From Mayfieldus sp963781495 (GTDB lineage: Bacteria; Actinomycetota; Thermoleophilia; Solirubrobacterales; 70-9), in the NCBI GenBank assembly GCA_963781495.1, contig CAWAFX010000002.1, positions 1,426,001 through 1,490,000 on the forward strand: a DNA stretch of 64,000 nucleotides. Reading direction: 5' to 3'. The translations under genes and the position numbers were made by a program. Below, piece after piece: positions 1 to 7,456 of this stretch (position 1 is the first letter of the stretch; each line of letters starts with the position of its first letter). Below the pieces are notes generated by a model. It worked only from the letters and a program-made list of their open reading frames with translations. It ran no database searches and was not told the origin of the DNA.

Positions 1-2
1 TG

Positions 3-368
3 ATCTATGCCGAGGGCGGGCGTTCGCGCAGCGGCGGTCTCGGCGAACCGCGGCCGGGGATCGGCCGCATCGCGCTGGAGAGCGGGGTGCCGGTTGTGCC
101 GATGGCGATCCACGGCTCGGCCCAGGTCCGCGGCTGGAAGCGCTTCCGCTTTCCCAAGGTGACGGTCCAGTACGGCGAGCCGCTGACTTTCCCGCTCGAG
201 GCAGACCCTTCGCGCGAGCGCCAGCAGGAGGTCGCGAACGAGGTCTTCGACCAGGTGCGCAAGATGTACGTGGCGCTGGAGGAGCAGGGGCGCCGCGGCG
301 TGATCCGCTCGCTGCGCAAGGGCCTGCCGCGGCCCGAGCCGGGGGAAGCATCGCGCGTTCAGCGCTAG
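3..368 (+). CDS. 1-acyl-sn-glycerol-3-phosphate acyltransferase family protein (C-terminal part)
   Basis: The 5' end lies outside the window; the frame is open from base 3 and stops at TAG 366-368. The visible 121 residues begin in the substrate-binding motif YAEGGRSRSG (family form FPEGTRS), followed by IGRIALESGVPVVPMAIHG, the typical block IV of PlsC-like acyltransferases. These enzymes transfer an acyl chain to lysophosphatidate at the inner membrane face during phospholipid synthesis. The basic tail is not diagnostic. The HxxxxD catalytic motif would lie upstream and cannot be checked. Family assignment is good; exact acceptor is unknown. Confidence 0.85.
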   Translation: MYAEGGRSRSGGLGEPRPGIGRIALESGVPVVPMAIHGSAQVRGWKRFRFPKVTVQYGEPLTFPLEADPSRERQQEVANEVFDQVRKMYVALEEQGRRGVIRSLRKGLPRPEPGEASRVQR

Positions 369-378
369 CCTGCCGCTG

Positions 379-1029
379 ATGAACGACGACTGGCGCCTGC
401 GCTTCGACCTGCACGAGGACGGCCTCGCCCACAGCCTGGTCGAGGAGATCGAGGGGATCGAGGTGGACCGCGACCTGGGGCGAACGTTCGACGACCGGGT
501 GGTCGTCTCCCGCGACGGGGCCGAGGTGTTTTGTTATGCCGGCAGCCGCGCGCAGGCCGAGAGCGCCGAGATCGAGATCCGCTCCCTGGCCGAGCGCCAC
601 GGCTGGCAGCTCGAGGTCGAGCTGAAGCGCTGGCATCCGGCGGAGGAGAGCTGGGAGGACCCAGACCTGCCGCTTCCGGCCGACGCGGGCGAGCGCGAGG
701 CCGAGCGGGAGACGCTGATCGAAAGGGAGCGCGCCGAGGCACGGCAGCGCGGCTATCCCGAGTTCGAGGTCCGGGTCGACTGCCCCTCGCACCGGGAGGC
801 GGTCGAGTTCGCCGAGAAGCTGCGCTCGGAGGGCCTGTCCAGCGTGCACCGCTTCAAGTACGTGCTGGTCGGAGCGCTGGACGAGGACAGCGCCAAGGCG
901 CTTGCCGAGCGACTCCGGGCCGAGGCGCCGTCGGGCAGCAAGGTCACCGCGGAGGGGACGTGGAAGGTGATGTACGCGGAGACCCCGCGCAACCCCTTCA
1001 GGGTCATCTTCGGCGGCCTGGCCGGCTAG
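379..1029 (+). CDS. hypothetical protein with two related halves
   Basis: A 216-residue soluble acidic protein with no signal peptide or membrane segment. It starts at ATG 379, ten bases after the acyltransferase stop. The two halves look alike: each has a beta strand with alternating charges (LRFDLHEDGLA; FEVRVDCPSHREA), then a helix and a VVSRDG or VLVGAL strand, and both end in a short amphipathic helix (RSLAERHGW; AERLRAEAP). This suggests a duplicated ferredoxin-like or SPOR-like fold, but that is inference. I do not recognise a function. It converges on the MBL hydrolase, the two stops overlapping at 1026-1029. Confidence 0.7.
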   Translation: MNDDWRLRFDLHEDGLAHSLVEEIEGIEVDRDLGRTFDDRVVVSRDGAEVFCYAGSRAQAESAEIEIRSLAERHGWQLEVELKRWHPAEESWEDPDLPLPADAGEREAERETLIERERAEARQRGYPEFEVRVDCPSHREAVEFAEKLRSEGLSSVHRFKYVLVGALDEDSAKALAERLRAEAPSGSKVTAEGTWKVMYAETPRNPFRVIFGGLAG

Positions 1030-1934
1030 GCGTAGCGCTCTTCGAGCTGCTCGTAGAAGGCGGGGTCGTGCCCCGGGGTGATGATCGCCTGCGGGAACTG
1101 GCTGCGGAAGAGCTTCAGCTCCTGCAGCGAGCGGCGCCAGTTGTGATGGTCGAAGGACCGCGGCGGGGCCGGGGCGTCCTCGAGCTGGCGCTGGGTGTAG
1201 ACGGCGTCGCCGCCGATCACGAAGTCGCGGTCGCGCAGGTGGGCGATCACGCTCATATGCCCGGCGCTGTGGCCGGGTGTGTAGGCGAGGCGGATCGAGC
1301 CGTCGCCGAAGAGGTCGAAGGTGCGCGCGAAGCTGGCGTAGGACGAGACGTTGCCGCGCCCGAAGTCGACCGTTCGGTAGTCGAAGACGAAGTCGTAGTG
1401 GGCCGGCCGGTAGCCGCGCATCGCCGGACGGCTGCCGCTCGTCGCGTCCGCCCACTCGGCCTCGCTGACGACGAAGGTCGAGTCCGGGAACTCCGAGATC
1501 GCCGAGGCATGGTCGAAATGCAGGTGTGTCATCACCACGACGGCGACCTTGTGCGGCTCGATCCCGCGCTGGCGCAGCTGGGCTGGGAGGTCTTCGCCCT
1601 TTTCGAGCTCGGGCGCCGCCACGCGCACGGCGGTGCGGCCGAAGTTCTGACGCGGGTCGCTGGCGATCGAAGGGTGAAGGCCGGTGTCGACGAGCACCGT
1701 TCCGGCACTCGGATGGCGGATCAGGAAGGCCGGGCAGGGAACCGTCGAGCGGTCCTTGGAGGAGAGCAGCTCCCGCGCGAGCCTGAAGGTCAAAAACCTG
1801 CCTCCCGGGCTCTCCATCATGTCCATGGGCCAGCTGACCCGGCCCACGATCAGCGGCTCGACGACCACGGTCGAGCCCGGCTTTCCGCCCGCCAGGGGCT
1901 CGTGAAGCGGCTTCGGCTCCGCGTGGATCTTCAT
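1026..1934 (-). CDS. MBL-fold metallo-hydrolase, N-acyl homoserine lactonase-like
   Basis: A 302-residue protein with the metallo-beta-lactamase zinc motif THLHFDHA near residue 130, a third His in the TPGHSAGH block, a bridging Asp in GGDAVY and a late TPGHDP His. This arrangement, with an N-terminal extension and long insert, resembles the AttM/AiiB branch of lactonases and related hydrolases. No signal peptide, so cytoplasmic. The ATG at 1932-1934 gives a natural N-terminus (MKIHAEPKPLHEPL); the open frame upstream belongs to the antisense of the next gene. It is divergent from the SDR gene at 1986. Lactone substrate is inferred from similarity only; other MBL hydrolases are possible. Confidence 0.8.
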   Translation of the reverse strand: MKIHAEPKPLHEPLAGGKPGSTVVVEPLIVGRVSWPMDMMESPGGRFLTFRLARELLSSKDRSTVPCPAFLIRHPSAGTVLVDTGLHPSIASDPRQNFGRTAVRVAAPELEKGEDLPAQLRQRGIEPHKVAVVVMTHLHFDHASAISEFPDSTFVVSEAEWADATSGSRPAMRGYRPAHYDFVFDYRTVDFGRGNVSSYASFARTFDLFGDGSIRLAYTPGHSAGHMSVIAHLRDRDFVIGGDAVYTQRQLEDAPAPPRSFDHHNWRRSLQELKLFRSQFPQAIITPGHDPAFYEQLEERYA

Positions 1935-1985
1935 TGCAGAAGCCCAGCCTAGCGGCGGTTCGGGGCCGGATAAGCTGGCTCGCCG

Positions 1986-2843
1986 ATGGCTGAAAGCGAT
2001 CCTTCGCTCATATTCAGGCCGGGCCTGTTGGCGGACAAGGTCTGCCTGGTGTCGGGGGCCGGAACCGGCCTCGGCCGGGCGACGGCGCTGGAGCTGGCGC
2101 GTTTGGGGGCCACGGTGACCGGTTGCGGGCGTCGCAGCGAGCCGCTGCAGGAGACCGCGGACGCAGCCGCCGGCCTGGCGGGCTCGTTCGAGCACCAGGC
2201 GGCGGACATCCGCGAAGAGGATGCGGTCGAGCGGCTCGTCGACGGGGTGCTCGAGCGCCACGGCCGTCTCGACCTGCTGGTCAACAACGCCGGTGGGCAG
2301 TTCCTCAGCCCCGCCGAGGCGATCAGCCCGAAGGGCTTTCGGACCGTGATCGACCTCAACGTCCAGGGAACCTGGCTGATGACCCACGCCGCAGCGACCA
2401 AGGCCTTCATCCCCCAGCGCGAGGGCAAGGTGGTCAGCGTCACCCTCTCGCCCCATCATGGGATGCCGGGGATGGTGCACTCGGGCGCCGCTCGGGCGGC
2501 AGTCGAGAACATGATGCGGACCCTGGCGATCGAGTGGGCGCGCTTCAACGTCAAGCTCTGCGCGGTCGCCGCGGGCCAGTTCGACACCGAGGTGCTGCGG
2601 ACCAAGTACCCCAAGCCGGTGGCCGAGAACGTCCACCGGACCGTGCCGCTGCAGCGACTCGGGACACCGGAGGAGATGGCCTGGATGGTCGCCTATCTCG
2701 CATCGCCGGCCGGCGACTTCTTCTCCGGCTGCGTGGTCACGATCGACGGTGCCCGCGACAACTGGTTCGGCGCCTGGCCTCCGGGGGGAGCGAGCGACGA
2801 ATCAGGCGAGCCGCTGGCCGAGGAGCGGCGGCCGAAGGACTGA
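1986..2843 (+). CDS. SDR oxidoreductase, trans-2-enoyl-CoA / 2,4-dienoyl-CoA reductase-like
   Basis: A 285-residue Rossmann protein. The NADPH-binding glycine motif GAGTGLG is near residue 28, followed by the basic CGRR that favours NADPH. NNAGGQF is the structural NNAG motif in the form typical of dienoyl-CoA and peroxisomal enoyl-CoA reductases. The usual catalytic YxxxK is absent: the aligned segment reads MVHSGAARAAVENM, the form I recall from peroxisomal trans-2-enoyl-CoA reductase. The C-terminus has the SDR block TIDGARDN. A role in unsaturated acyl-CoA metabolism fits the acyl-CoA genes elsewhere in the window, but substrate is inference. Confidence 0.8.
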   Translation: MAESDPSLIFRPGLLADKVCLVSGAGTGLGRATALELARLGATVTGCGRRSEPLQETADAAAGLAGSFEHQAADIREEDAVERLVDGVLERHGRLDLLVNNAGGQFLSPAEAISPKGFRTVIDLNVQGTWLMTHAAATKAFIPQREGKVVSVTLSPHHGMPGMVHSGAARAAVENMMRTLAIEWARFNVKLCAVAAGQFDTEVLRTKYPKPVAENVHRTVPLQRLGTPEEMAWMVAYLASPAGDFFSGCVVTIDGARDNWFGAWPPGGASDESGEPLAEERRPKD

Positions 2844-2879
2844 CTTAAGCGCGACCGCACGGTCGGGAATACTCGGCCG

Positions 2880-3305
2880 GTGGACAAACCCGTCCGAGCC
2901 GGGAGCCGCGAGTTGCTGATGGTCGCTCGCGGTGTGACGCCGACGCACCATCTGCTGCGCTCGCGGGTCTTCTTTCTCTTCGTGGCGACGCTCGCCGTCG
3001 ACCTGGTCGCGAGCCTGCTGATCTTCCTCTTCGAGCGCCACGCGGCGGGAACCGGGATCACCAACATCGGCGACTCGCTCTTCTGGACCAGCACCCAGCT
3101 GCTCACCGTCTCCTCGCAGCTGCCGAACCCGATCTCGACCCCGGCCCGGATCCTCGACATCTTCCTCCAGGCCTGGGCGATCTCGGCCGTCGCCTACATG
3201 GCCGGTTCGTTCGCGTCCTTCTTTCACCGCCGCGGGATCGAGCACGACGCGGGCGCCCCGAAGCCGGGCGCTGCTGCCGCGACGGGCGACCAGGGCGCTT
3301 CCTAG
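2880..3305 (+). CDS. two-TM ion-channel-like membrane protein with degenerate selectivity filter
   Basis: A 141-residue protein starting at GTG 2880 (an ATG at 2919 is an alternative). One membrane helix lies around residues 27-48 (FLFVATLAVDLVASLLIFLF), then a pore-helix-like stretch SLFWTSTQLLTVSS, then a second membrane helix around 82-103. This is the layout of the Ion_trans_2 (K+ channel) pore module. In K+ channels the pore helix is followed by TVGYG; here it is TVSSQ followed by LPNP, so K+ selectivity cannot be assumed. The short tail is Ala/Gly-rich. No regulatory RCK domain. It converges on the GDSL gene with stops overlapping at 3302-3305. Confidence 0.6.
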   Translation: MDKPVRAGSRELLMVARGVTPTHHLLRSRVFFLFVATLAVDLVASLLIFLFERHAAGTGITNIGDSLFWTSTQLLTVSSQLPNPISTPARILDIFLQAWAISAVAYMAGSFASFFHRRGIEHDAGAPKPGAAAATGDQGAS

Positions 3306-4003
3306 CCGGCAGCCGAGCGAAGCTGCCTCGCCACCAGCGCACCCAGACGCCGGTAACCGGCGATCGAAGGGTGGTCGCCGTCGGCCGTCAGGTGCGGCGG
3401 CATCAGGTTCGGGTTGGCGCTGCTGGACAGCGCGGCGTTGAAGTCGAGCAACGGCACCCGCTCCAGCCTCGCGGTGACGGCGATCGCGTGGTTGAGCTGG
3501 TCGATCAACGGCGCCGCGGCCGGATAGCCGCGGTTCCACGGCAGCAGGTTGGTGATCAGCACTCGCAGGCCCATCTGGCGGGCCGAGTCGATCAGCTGCC
3601 CGAGCGCGGTCGCCGCCCTGTTGATCGTCAGCCGGCGCAGGGCGGGCGGCTCGTGCAGGGCCGCGGCGATGTCGTTGATGCCTCCCTGCAGGATCACGGC
3701 CGCGGCGCCGCGGCTGCAGCCGCGCAGGCGGGACGCGATCTGGTCGATCGTCTGGCCGAAGACGCCGCAGTTGCGGATTCGCAGTCGCGGGTCGTCGCGG
3801 CCGGCCCAGTACTCGTACTGGCTGCGCGGATCGTCACCGAAGCCGCGCAGGCGGCGCGCCCGCGGGTCGGGGTCGTAGCCGGGGCTGCCGGCGGTGATCG
3901 AGTCGCCGAGCGCCGTCACCCGCAGCGGCCCGGGCACCGAGCCCTTTCCGGTCTGGTTGCCCCCCGACCCTCCGCAGGCGCCCAGCGCCAGGGCGGCGAT
4001 CAC
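3302..4003 (-). CDS. SGNH/GDSL-family hydrolase, probable lipoprotein
   Basis: An esterase-type SGNH hydrolase: block I is TALGDSITAGSP, block III is GGINDIA with its Gly-x-Asn, and block V is DGDHPS with the catalytic Asp and His. The N-terminus contains a lipobox-like LGAC before a Gly/Ser linker, so the mature protein is probably lipid-anchored outside the membrane. The GTG at 4001-4003 gives 233 aa but leaves almost no n-region. The frame stays open upstream and encodes LKHRVRRALGCG, a proper basic n-region, from a CTG at 4037-4039 that is preceded by GAGG at SD distance. I suspect that CTG is the true start. It follows the fabG-like gene. Confidence 0.8.
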   Translation of the reverse strand: MIAALALGACGGSGGNQTGKGSVPGPLRVTALGDSITAGSPGYDPDPRARRLRGFGDDPRSQYEYWAGRDDPRLRIRNCGVFGQTIDQIASRLRGCSRGAAAVILQGGINDIAAALHEPPALRRLTINRAATALGQLIDSARQMGLRVLITNLLPWNRGYPAAAPLIDQLNHAIAVTARLERVPLLDFNAALSSSANPNLMPPHLTADGDHPSIAGYRRLGALVARQLRSAAG

Positions 4004-4046
4004 GCCGCAGCCCAGCGCCCTGCGGACCCGGTGCTTCAGCGCTGCC

Positions 4047-4877
4047 TCAGATGTACATCCCCCCGAACTGCCCGCCGGTCACGTTGATCACCTGGCCGTG
4101 GACGTAGTTGGAGAGCTCGGAGGCCAGGAACAGCACCGGCGCCGAGGCCTCTTCGGGGGAGGCGGGGCGGCCGATCGGGATGATCGCCGAGGCCATCGAG
4201 CGCATCTGCTCGGGGATTCCCAGCTCGACCTCCTCGCCGCCGGGGGCGGTCATCTTCTCGCCCGCCTCCTTGGAGGCCGTCAGCCGCGTCTCGATGAAGC
4301 CGAAGGCGATCGCGTTGACGTTGATCTTGAACTGGCCCCACTCCTTGGCCAGCGTCTTGGTCAGCCCGACGACCCCGGCCTTGGCGGCCGAGTAGTTGGC
4401 CTGGCCGGCGTTGCCCATCGTCCCGGAGATCGAGGAGATGTTGATCAGCTTGCGGAAGACCTCGTTGCCCTCCGCCGCCTCGCCCTTCGCGGCCTCGCGC
4501 CAGTGCGGGGCCAGCGCCCGAGCGACCCTGAACGGGACCACGGTATGGATGTCGAGCATCGCCTGGAACTGGCGGTCCTCCATCCGGTGCACGACGCCGT
4601 CCCAGGTATAGCCGGCGTTGTTGACAACGATGTCGATCGATCCGAAGGCTTCGACACCCGCCTCGACCAGCTTCTCGGCGGCGCCCTCCTCGGTCAGGTC
4701 GCCGGCGTGGACGGCGGTCTCGCCGTCGATCTCGCCCGCCGTCTGCTCGGCGACGTCGGCGTCGAGGTCGTTGATGAGGACGTTCGCCCCCTCGCTCGCG
4801 AAGCGCTCGGCGGTGGCGCGGCCGATGCCGCGCGCCGAACCGGTGACGATCGCGCTCTTGCCATCAAGTAGTCCCAT
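4047..4877 (-). CDS. fabG: 3-oxoacyl-ACP reductase-like SDR
   Basis: A 276-residue classical SDR with the NADP-binding motif TGSARGIG near residue 13, NNAGYT, the catalytic Ser in NISSISG, and YSAAK supplying catalytic Tyr and Lys. It ends with INVTGGQFGG. FabG-type enzymes reduce 3-oxoacyl-ACP in fatty acid synthesis; many paralogues act on other 3-oxoacyl-CoA or hydroxy substrates. An insert around residues 140-150 (EAAKGEAAEGNE) is unusual but solvent-like. The start ATG 4875-4877 has AAGGAG about 11 bases upstream. Family is certain; the exact substrate is not, so the symbol denotes the family. Confidence 0.85.
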   Translation of the reverse strand: MGLLDGKSAIVTGSARGIGRATAERFASEGANVLINDLDADVAEQTAGEIDGETAVHAGDLTEEGAAEKLVEAGVEAFGSIDIVVNNAGYTWDGVVHRMEDRQFQAMLDIHTVVPFRVARALAPHWREAAKGEAAEGNEVFRKLINISSISGTMGNAGQANYSAAKAGVVGLTKTLAKEWGQFKINVNAIAFGFIETRLTASKEAGEKMTAPGGEEVELGIPEQMRSMASAIIPIGRPASPEEASAPVLFLASELSNYVHGQVINVTGGQFGGMYI

Positions 4878-4998
4878 CTGCGTGAGTTCTCCTTCGTCGG
4901 GTCGCTGAGTCGGGCGCGAACGCTATCGGTAGGCGGCTCGCGGCGGCCCCGGCAAGAAATCGGGCAGGAACGAGTGGGCACTCGCCGAAAGCGGGGCC

Positions 4999-5676
4999 AT
5001 GGAGGGCACAGAGCGCCCCGAGCCCGCCGTCCCGTCCCCCGGCGCCGTCTCGGATTACCCGGTCACCTTTTCGGTCGACTATCCGCAGCGAGAGCTGAAC
5101 CGGGTCAGCACCGGCTTCCGGATCTTCGCCGCGATCCCGATCCTGATCCTCGCCGCAACGCTGACCGGCGGTTACGGGCGAATCGGCTCAGCGGGGCACA
5201 TCTGGGGTGAGGCCGGCGGCATCGGAGCAGGGCTTCTCTTCCTGCCGGTGCTGTTGATGATCCTCTTCCGCCAGAAGTACCCTCGCTGGTGGTTCGACTG
5301 GAACCTGCAGCTGATGCGCTTCAGCGCCCGGATCGGGATCTATCTGGCGCTGATGGACGACCGCTACCCCTCGACCGACGAGCAGCAGTCGGTCCACCTC
5401 GACTTCCCCTACCCCGACGTCAAGGTCGACCTCGACCGCGGCATGCCGCTGGTCAAGTGGCTGTTGGCGATCCCCCACTACATCGTCCTCTTCTTCCTCT
5501 ATATCGCGGCCTTCTTCGCCGTCATCGGCGCCTGGTTCGCGATCCTCTTCACCGGCGGCTATCCGCGCGGGATCTTCGAGTTCGTCGAGGGCGTGATCCG
5601 CTGGCACAACCGGGTGATCGGCTACGTGCTGATCCTCGTGACCGACAAGTACCCGCCGTTCAGGCTCGCGCCCTGA
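4999..5676 (+). CDS. DUF4389 membrane protein
   Basis: A 225-residue integral membrane protein. After a short Pro-rich cytoplasmic leader come membrane helices around residues 41-58, 73-91, 107-118 and a long pair around 158-186. The signatures YPVTFSVDYP near the N-terminus and paired aromatic segments RYPSTDEQ and DKYPPFRLAP are typical of DUF4389 proteins found in actinobacteria. Function is unknown. It is divergent from fabG. The frame begins at ATG 4999 and stops at 5676, inside a short hairpin. Confidence 0.8.
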   Translation: MEGTERPEPAVPSPGAVSDYPVTFSVDYPQRELNRVSTGFRIFAAIPILILAATLTGGYGRIGSAGHIWGEAGGIGAGLLFLPVLLMILFRQKYPRWWFDWNLQLMRFSARIGIYLALMDDRYPSTDEQQSVHLDFPYPDVKVDLDRGMPLVKWLLAIPHYIVLFFLYIAAFFAVIGAWFAILFTGGYPRGIFEFVEGVIRWHNRVIGYVLILVTDKYPPFRLAP

Positions 5677-5713
5677 CTATAAGTCAGCAACCCTTCGCCG
5701 GCCGAAGGCGAAG
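5673..5713. terminator. paired hairpins between convergent genes
   Basis: Two small inverted repeats follow the DUF4389 gene: CTGACT-ata-AGTCAG at 5673-5687, overlapping the stop codon, and CTTCGCC/GGCGAAG at 5693-5713 with a 7-nt loop. They lie between convergent genes, where a bidirectional terminator is expected. There is no clear T-tract, so this is a weak call. Confidence 0.35.
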
Positions 5714-5746
5714 CCCGAAGCGCGGTGCCGCGCCACCGCGAGGCGG

Positions 5747-6358
5747 CTAATCGAAGAACCAGATGAAGAAGCCGGCCTTCGGCAGCAGGCCCGACCCGCC
5801 GGTCACCACTCCCGCCTGCGTCCCGGCGCCGACCCCTCCTGGGGCGACTCCACAATCGGCCGGGTCTCCCACCGACGCCTGCGCCGTGATGTCGCGGTTG
5901 ACGCCGGTGTCCTTGGCGTCGACCGTCACCTGAAGCGATCTGAACTGGAAACCGAGGTTCTTGAAGCAGTACTCGCCGTCTCCGTAGGGCTCGACGATGT
6001 TCGACTGGGCGATGCCCTGCCCGTCGACCAGGCCACCGCTGGAATTCACATGGGCCCAGGCGACCGGGCTGAGGCTGGTGGCCGCGCTGGTGGCGCTGCC
6101 GGCGGTGTTGGCCCTCGGCACCGTGCCGAGCGTGGCCTCGTCGATCTGCGTGCCGCCGATCGAGTTCTTCTTCACCCGGTTACCGGGCAGCGAGTTCTTC
6201 TTCACCCGGTTACCGGGCAGCGTGTTCTTCTTCACCTTGCTGCCGATGATCTTGTGACCGTGGGCAGCGTAGACGGATCCGCCCAGCGCGACGAAGAGGG
6301 CGATCATCGCGACGATCATCGATGGCGACGGTCGCCACCTGCCGAGGAATTTGTCCAT
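5747..6358 (-). CDS. exported or membrane-anchored protein with 10-residue repeats
   Basis: A 203-residue protein. Residues 11-30 form a hydrophobic signal/anchor (MIVAMIALFVALGGSVYAA). Directly after it come three 10-residue repeats of the pattern VKKN(T/S)(L/I)PGNR. The rest is Gly/Ala/Thr-rich with two Cys (CFKNLG and PADCG) that could form a disulphide outside the cell. I recognise the pattern of signal segment plus short Lys/Asn tandem repeats from many Solirubrobacterales proteins, but no function is known. The start is ATG 6356-6358, with GGGAG six bases upstream; a longer frame to 6394 lacks that support. Confidence 0.65.
   Translation of the reverse strand: MDKFLGRWRPSPSMIVAMIALFVALGGSVYAAHGHKIIGSKVKKNTLPGNRVKKNSLPGNRVKKNSIGGTQIDEATLGTVPRANTAGSATSAATSLSPVAWAHVNSSGGLVDGQGIAQSNIVEPYGDGEYCFKNLGFQFRSLQVTVDAKDTGVNRDITAQASVGDPADCGVAPGGVGAGTQAGVVTGGSGLLPKAGFFIWFFD
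6162..6251. repeat. three in-frame 30-bp tandem repeats
   Basis: The first two units (6162-6191 and 6192-6221) are identical; the third (6222-6251) keeps the first 13 bases nearly unchanged and then diverges. They encode the 10-residue repeats just after the membrane segment of the gene at 5747-6358, so the copy number can vary without breaking the frame. Confidence 0.85.
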
Positions 6359-6555
6359 TGAGCACTCCCTTCGCTCGAAAGCGACGTCCCCCAAGGAGCC
6401 TCGGCTCCCGCCTCCGGTACTGCCACCGGCGTGCCGCGATCCTATGAGAAGCCCGCGATGAAAATCAACACGGCTGTCGGTTTTATGACAGCGAGCGGCT
6501 GCGCGCCCGCCCGGTCTTGAGGCGAACGACTTGCGGCGCAGCGCCGCGTTCGGCT

Positions 6556-6591
6556 ACAGCCCCATCTGCTTGCCGAGGATCTCCTTCATGA
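6556..6591. repeat. left attachment-site copy (orphan gene 3' end)
   Basis: A 36-bp copy identical to 17939-17974. On the minus strand it reads the last codons of an acyl-CoA dehydrogenase followed by TAG, but the sequence upstream in that frame is unrelated. It is therefore the displaced original 3' end. The host gene next to it is at 5747-6358. Confidence 0.9.
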
Positions 6592-6689
6592 GTCCCGAGG
6601 ACGGCACGGGCGAGCAAGCTGGATCACCTGGGGACATCAATCCGCTGCAAATGGAGCTGTTCGAGTCGGAGGGGGATGAACGGAGGTGA
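6592..6689 (+). other. predicted alternative 3' end of the integrase gene (excised form)
   Basis: If the element is circularised by joining 17974 to 6592, the integrase frame continues here for 32 codons (SPEDGTGEQAGSPGDINPLQ, then an acidic tail) and stops at TGA 6687-6689. The tail looks like normal protein: it has no repeats and a hydrophilic, acidic end typical of a C-terminus. The excised form would be 436 residues against 429 in the integrated form. This is inference from the reading frame. Confidence 0.6.
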
Positions 6690-6999
6690 TCGGCACAGCT
6701 CGATCTGATGTGTCCGTTTTGTGTCCGCCCAGCTCCCGCTTCGCGCGGAAGCATTGCGGAATGCCGCACCGCTTCGAGACGAGCTGCATCCAGCGCAGAG
6801 CATCGAGTCCTCCGGGGCCGTCATAGAAGCGAAGGAAGGCAACGCATGCGTCTTGCAGAGCGTCGTCGGCATCACTCGGAAGCTGTGAATTGCGGCGTGT
6901 CTGCGCACGCAGCTTCGCGCCGTGCTCTTGGAGCAGCTGGTCGACCAGCTCGCCGCGCTGCTTGGAACTGAGCTGTTCGCTCTTGGGCTGGGTGGCCAT
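6637..6999 (-). CDS. truncated sigma-70-like protein (region 2 only)
   Basis: A 120-residue protein. Residues 1-60 align without difficulty with the sigma-like protein at 15512-16057: both begin M(A/D)xQPK and share a QLPxDADDALQ block and an FLRF/LRF segment, the region-2 core that binds RNA polymerase and the -10 element. After the helix LVSKRCGIPQCFRAKREL the similarity ends and there is no region 4. It may be a remnant or a small regulator such as an anti-sigma decoy. The start ATG 6997-6999 is chosen from the paralogue alignment; an ATG at 7069-7071 would add 24 residues. It lies just inside the left end of the element. Confidence 0.55.
   Translation of the reverse strand: MATQPKSEQLSSKQRGELVDQLLQEHGAKLRAQTRRNSQLPSDADDALQDACVAFLRFYDGPGGLDALRWMQLVSKRCGIPQCFRAKRELGGHKTDTSDRAVPITSVHPPPTRTAPFAAD
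6707..6727. repeat. candidate left integrase arm site
   Basis: A 21-bp sequence containing GTGTCCGTTTTGTGTCCG, with two GTGTCCG units 11 bp apart, is repeated exactly and in the same orientation at 17869-17889. In the circular form the two copies flank the 36-bp core, as arm-type integrase sites do. It lies 115 bp inside the left core. Confidence 0.55.
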
Positions 7000-7456
7000 A
7001 AAGCGGCCGCCCCGCACGCCTCGCGTGCCAACATGCGGCCGCTTGCCGCCCAGACCCGGAGGAGTATTCATCAGCAACCTAGGTGCGCTTCGATCGACGC
7101 AATGCCCGTCGCCGTCGCAAGCCGAGTCTGCTTTCCAGACGCTTGCGGAAGATCTCCGTCGCATCGCTGTCGTTCTGGCTCATGCGGTGTCTCGGAGGAC
7201 TCACGGGATCGGGATACGGATGATGTGGTGGCTGTTCTTCATACCCTTGATGTACCGAAGGATTTGAATGTGTCTTCGCGCCCCGATAAGCGGGAATTCA
7301 TGGTGAGCACTCAACTGAGCTGGTGCTTTGCATTTTCACCGTGCCGGCGCTAGATAACGAAGGCTGCCAGCCAGAGGGCCAGCGTCCAACCCAAAGGCCG
7401 CAAAGGGTTGGATTCCTACTTAGCGGCGTCCCATTCGTGTGCAACAGGTGGAGCGC
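7000..7456. other. AT-richer intergenic stretch in the mobile element
   Basis: No convincing gene was found on either strand; the short open frames here lack ribosome sites and coding character. The DNA is clearly less GC-rich than the chromosome. It contains an 8-bp perfect inverted repeat TCCAACCC / GGGTTGGA at 7385-7412 with a 12-nt loop and no T-tract, which could be a hairpin or protein site. The promoter for the sigma-like gene should lie at its left part. Confidence 0.5.

Noticed and set aside
531..1952. Long plus-strand open frame, 473 codons
   Set aside because: It is rich in Arg/Gly/Ala and runs antisense or out of frame to the 379-1029 and 1026-1934 genes, which have clear motifs. 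Such shadows are normal in GC-rich DNA.
7376..7430. tRNA fragment at GGGTTGGATTCC
   Set aside because: It vaguely resembles a T-arm, but no acceptor stem or anticodon arm could be paired around it.
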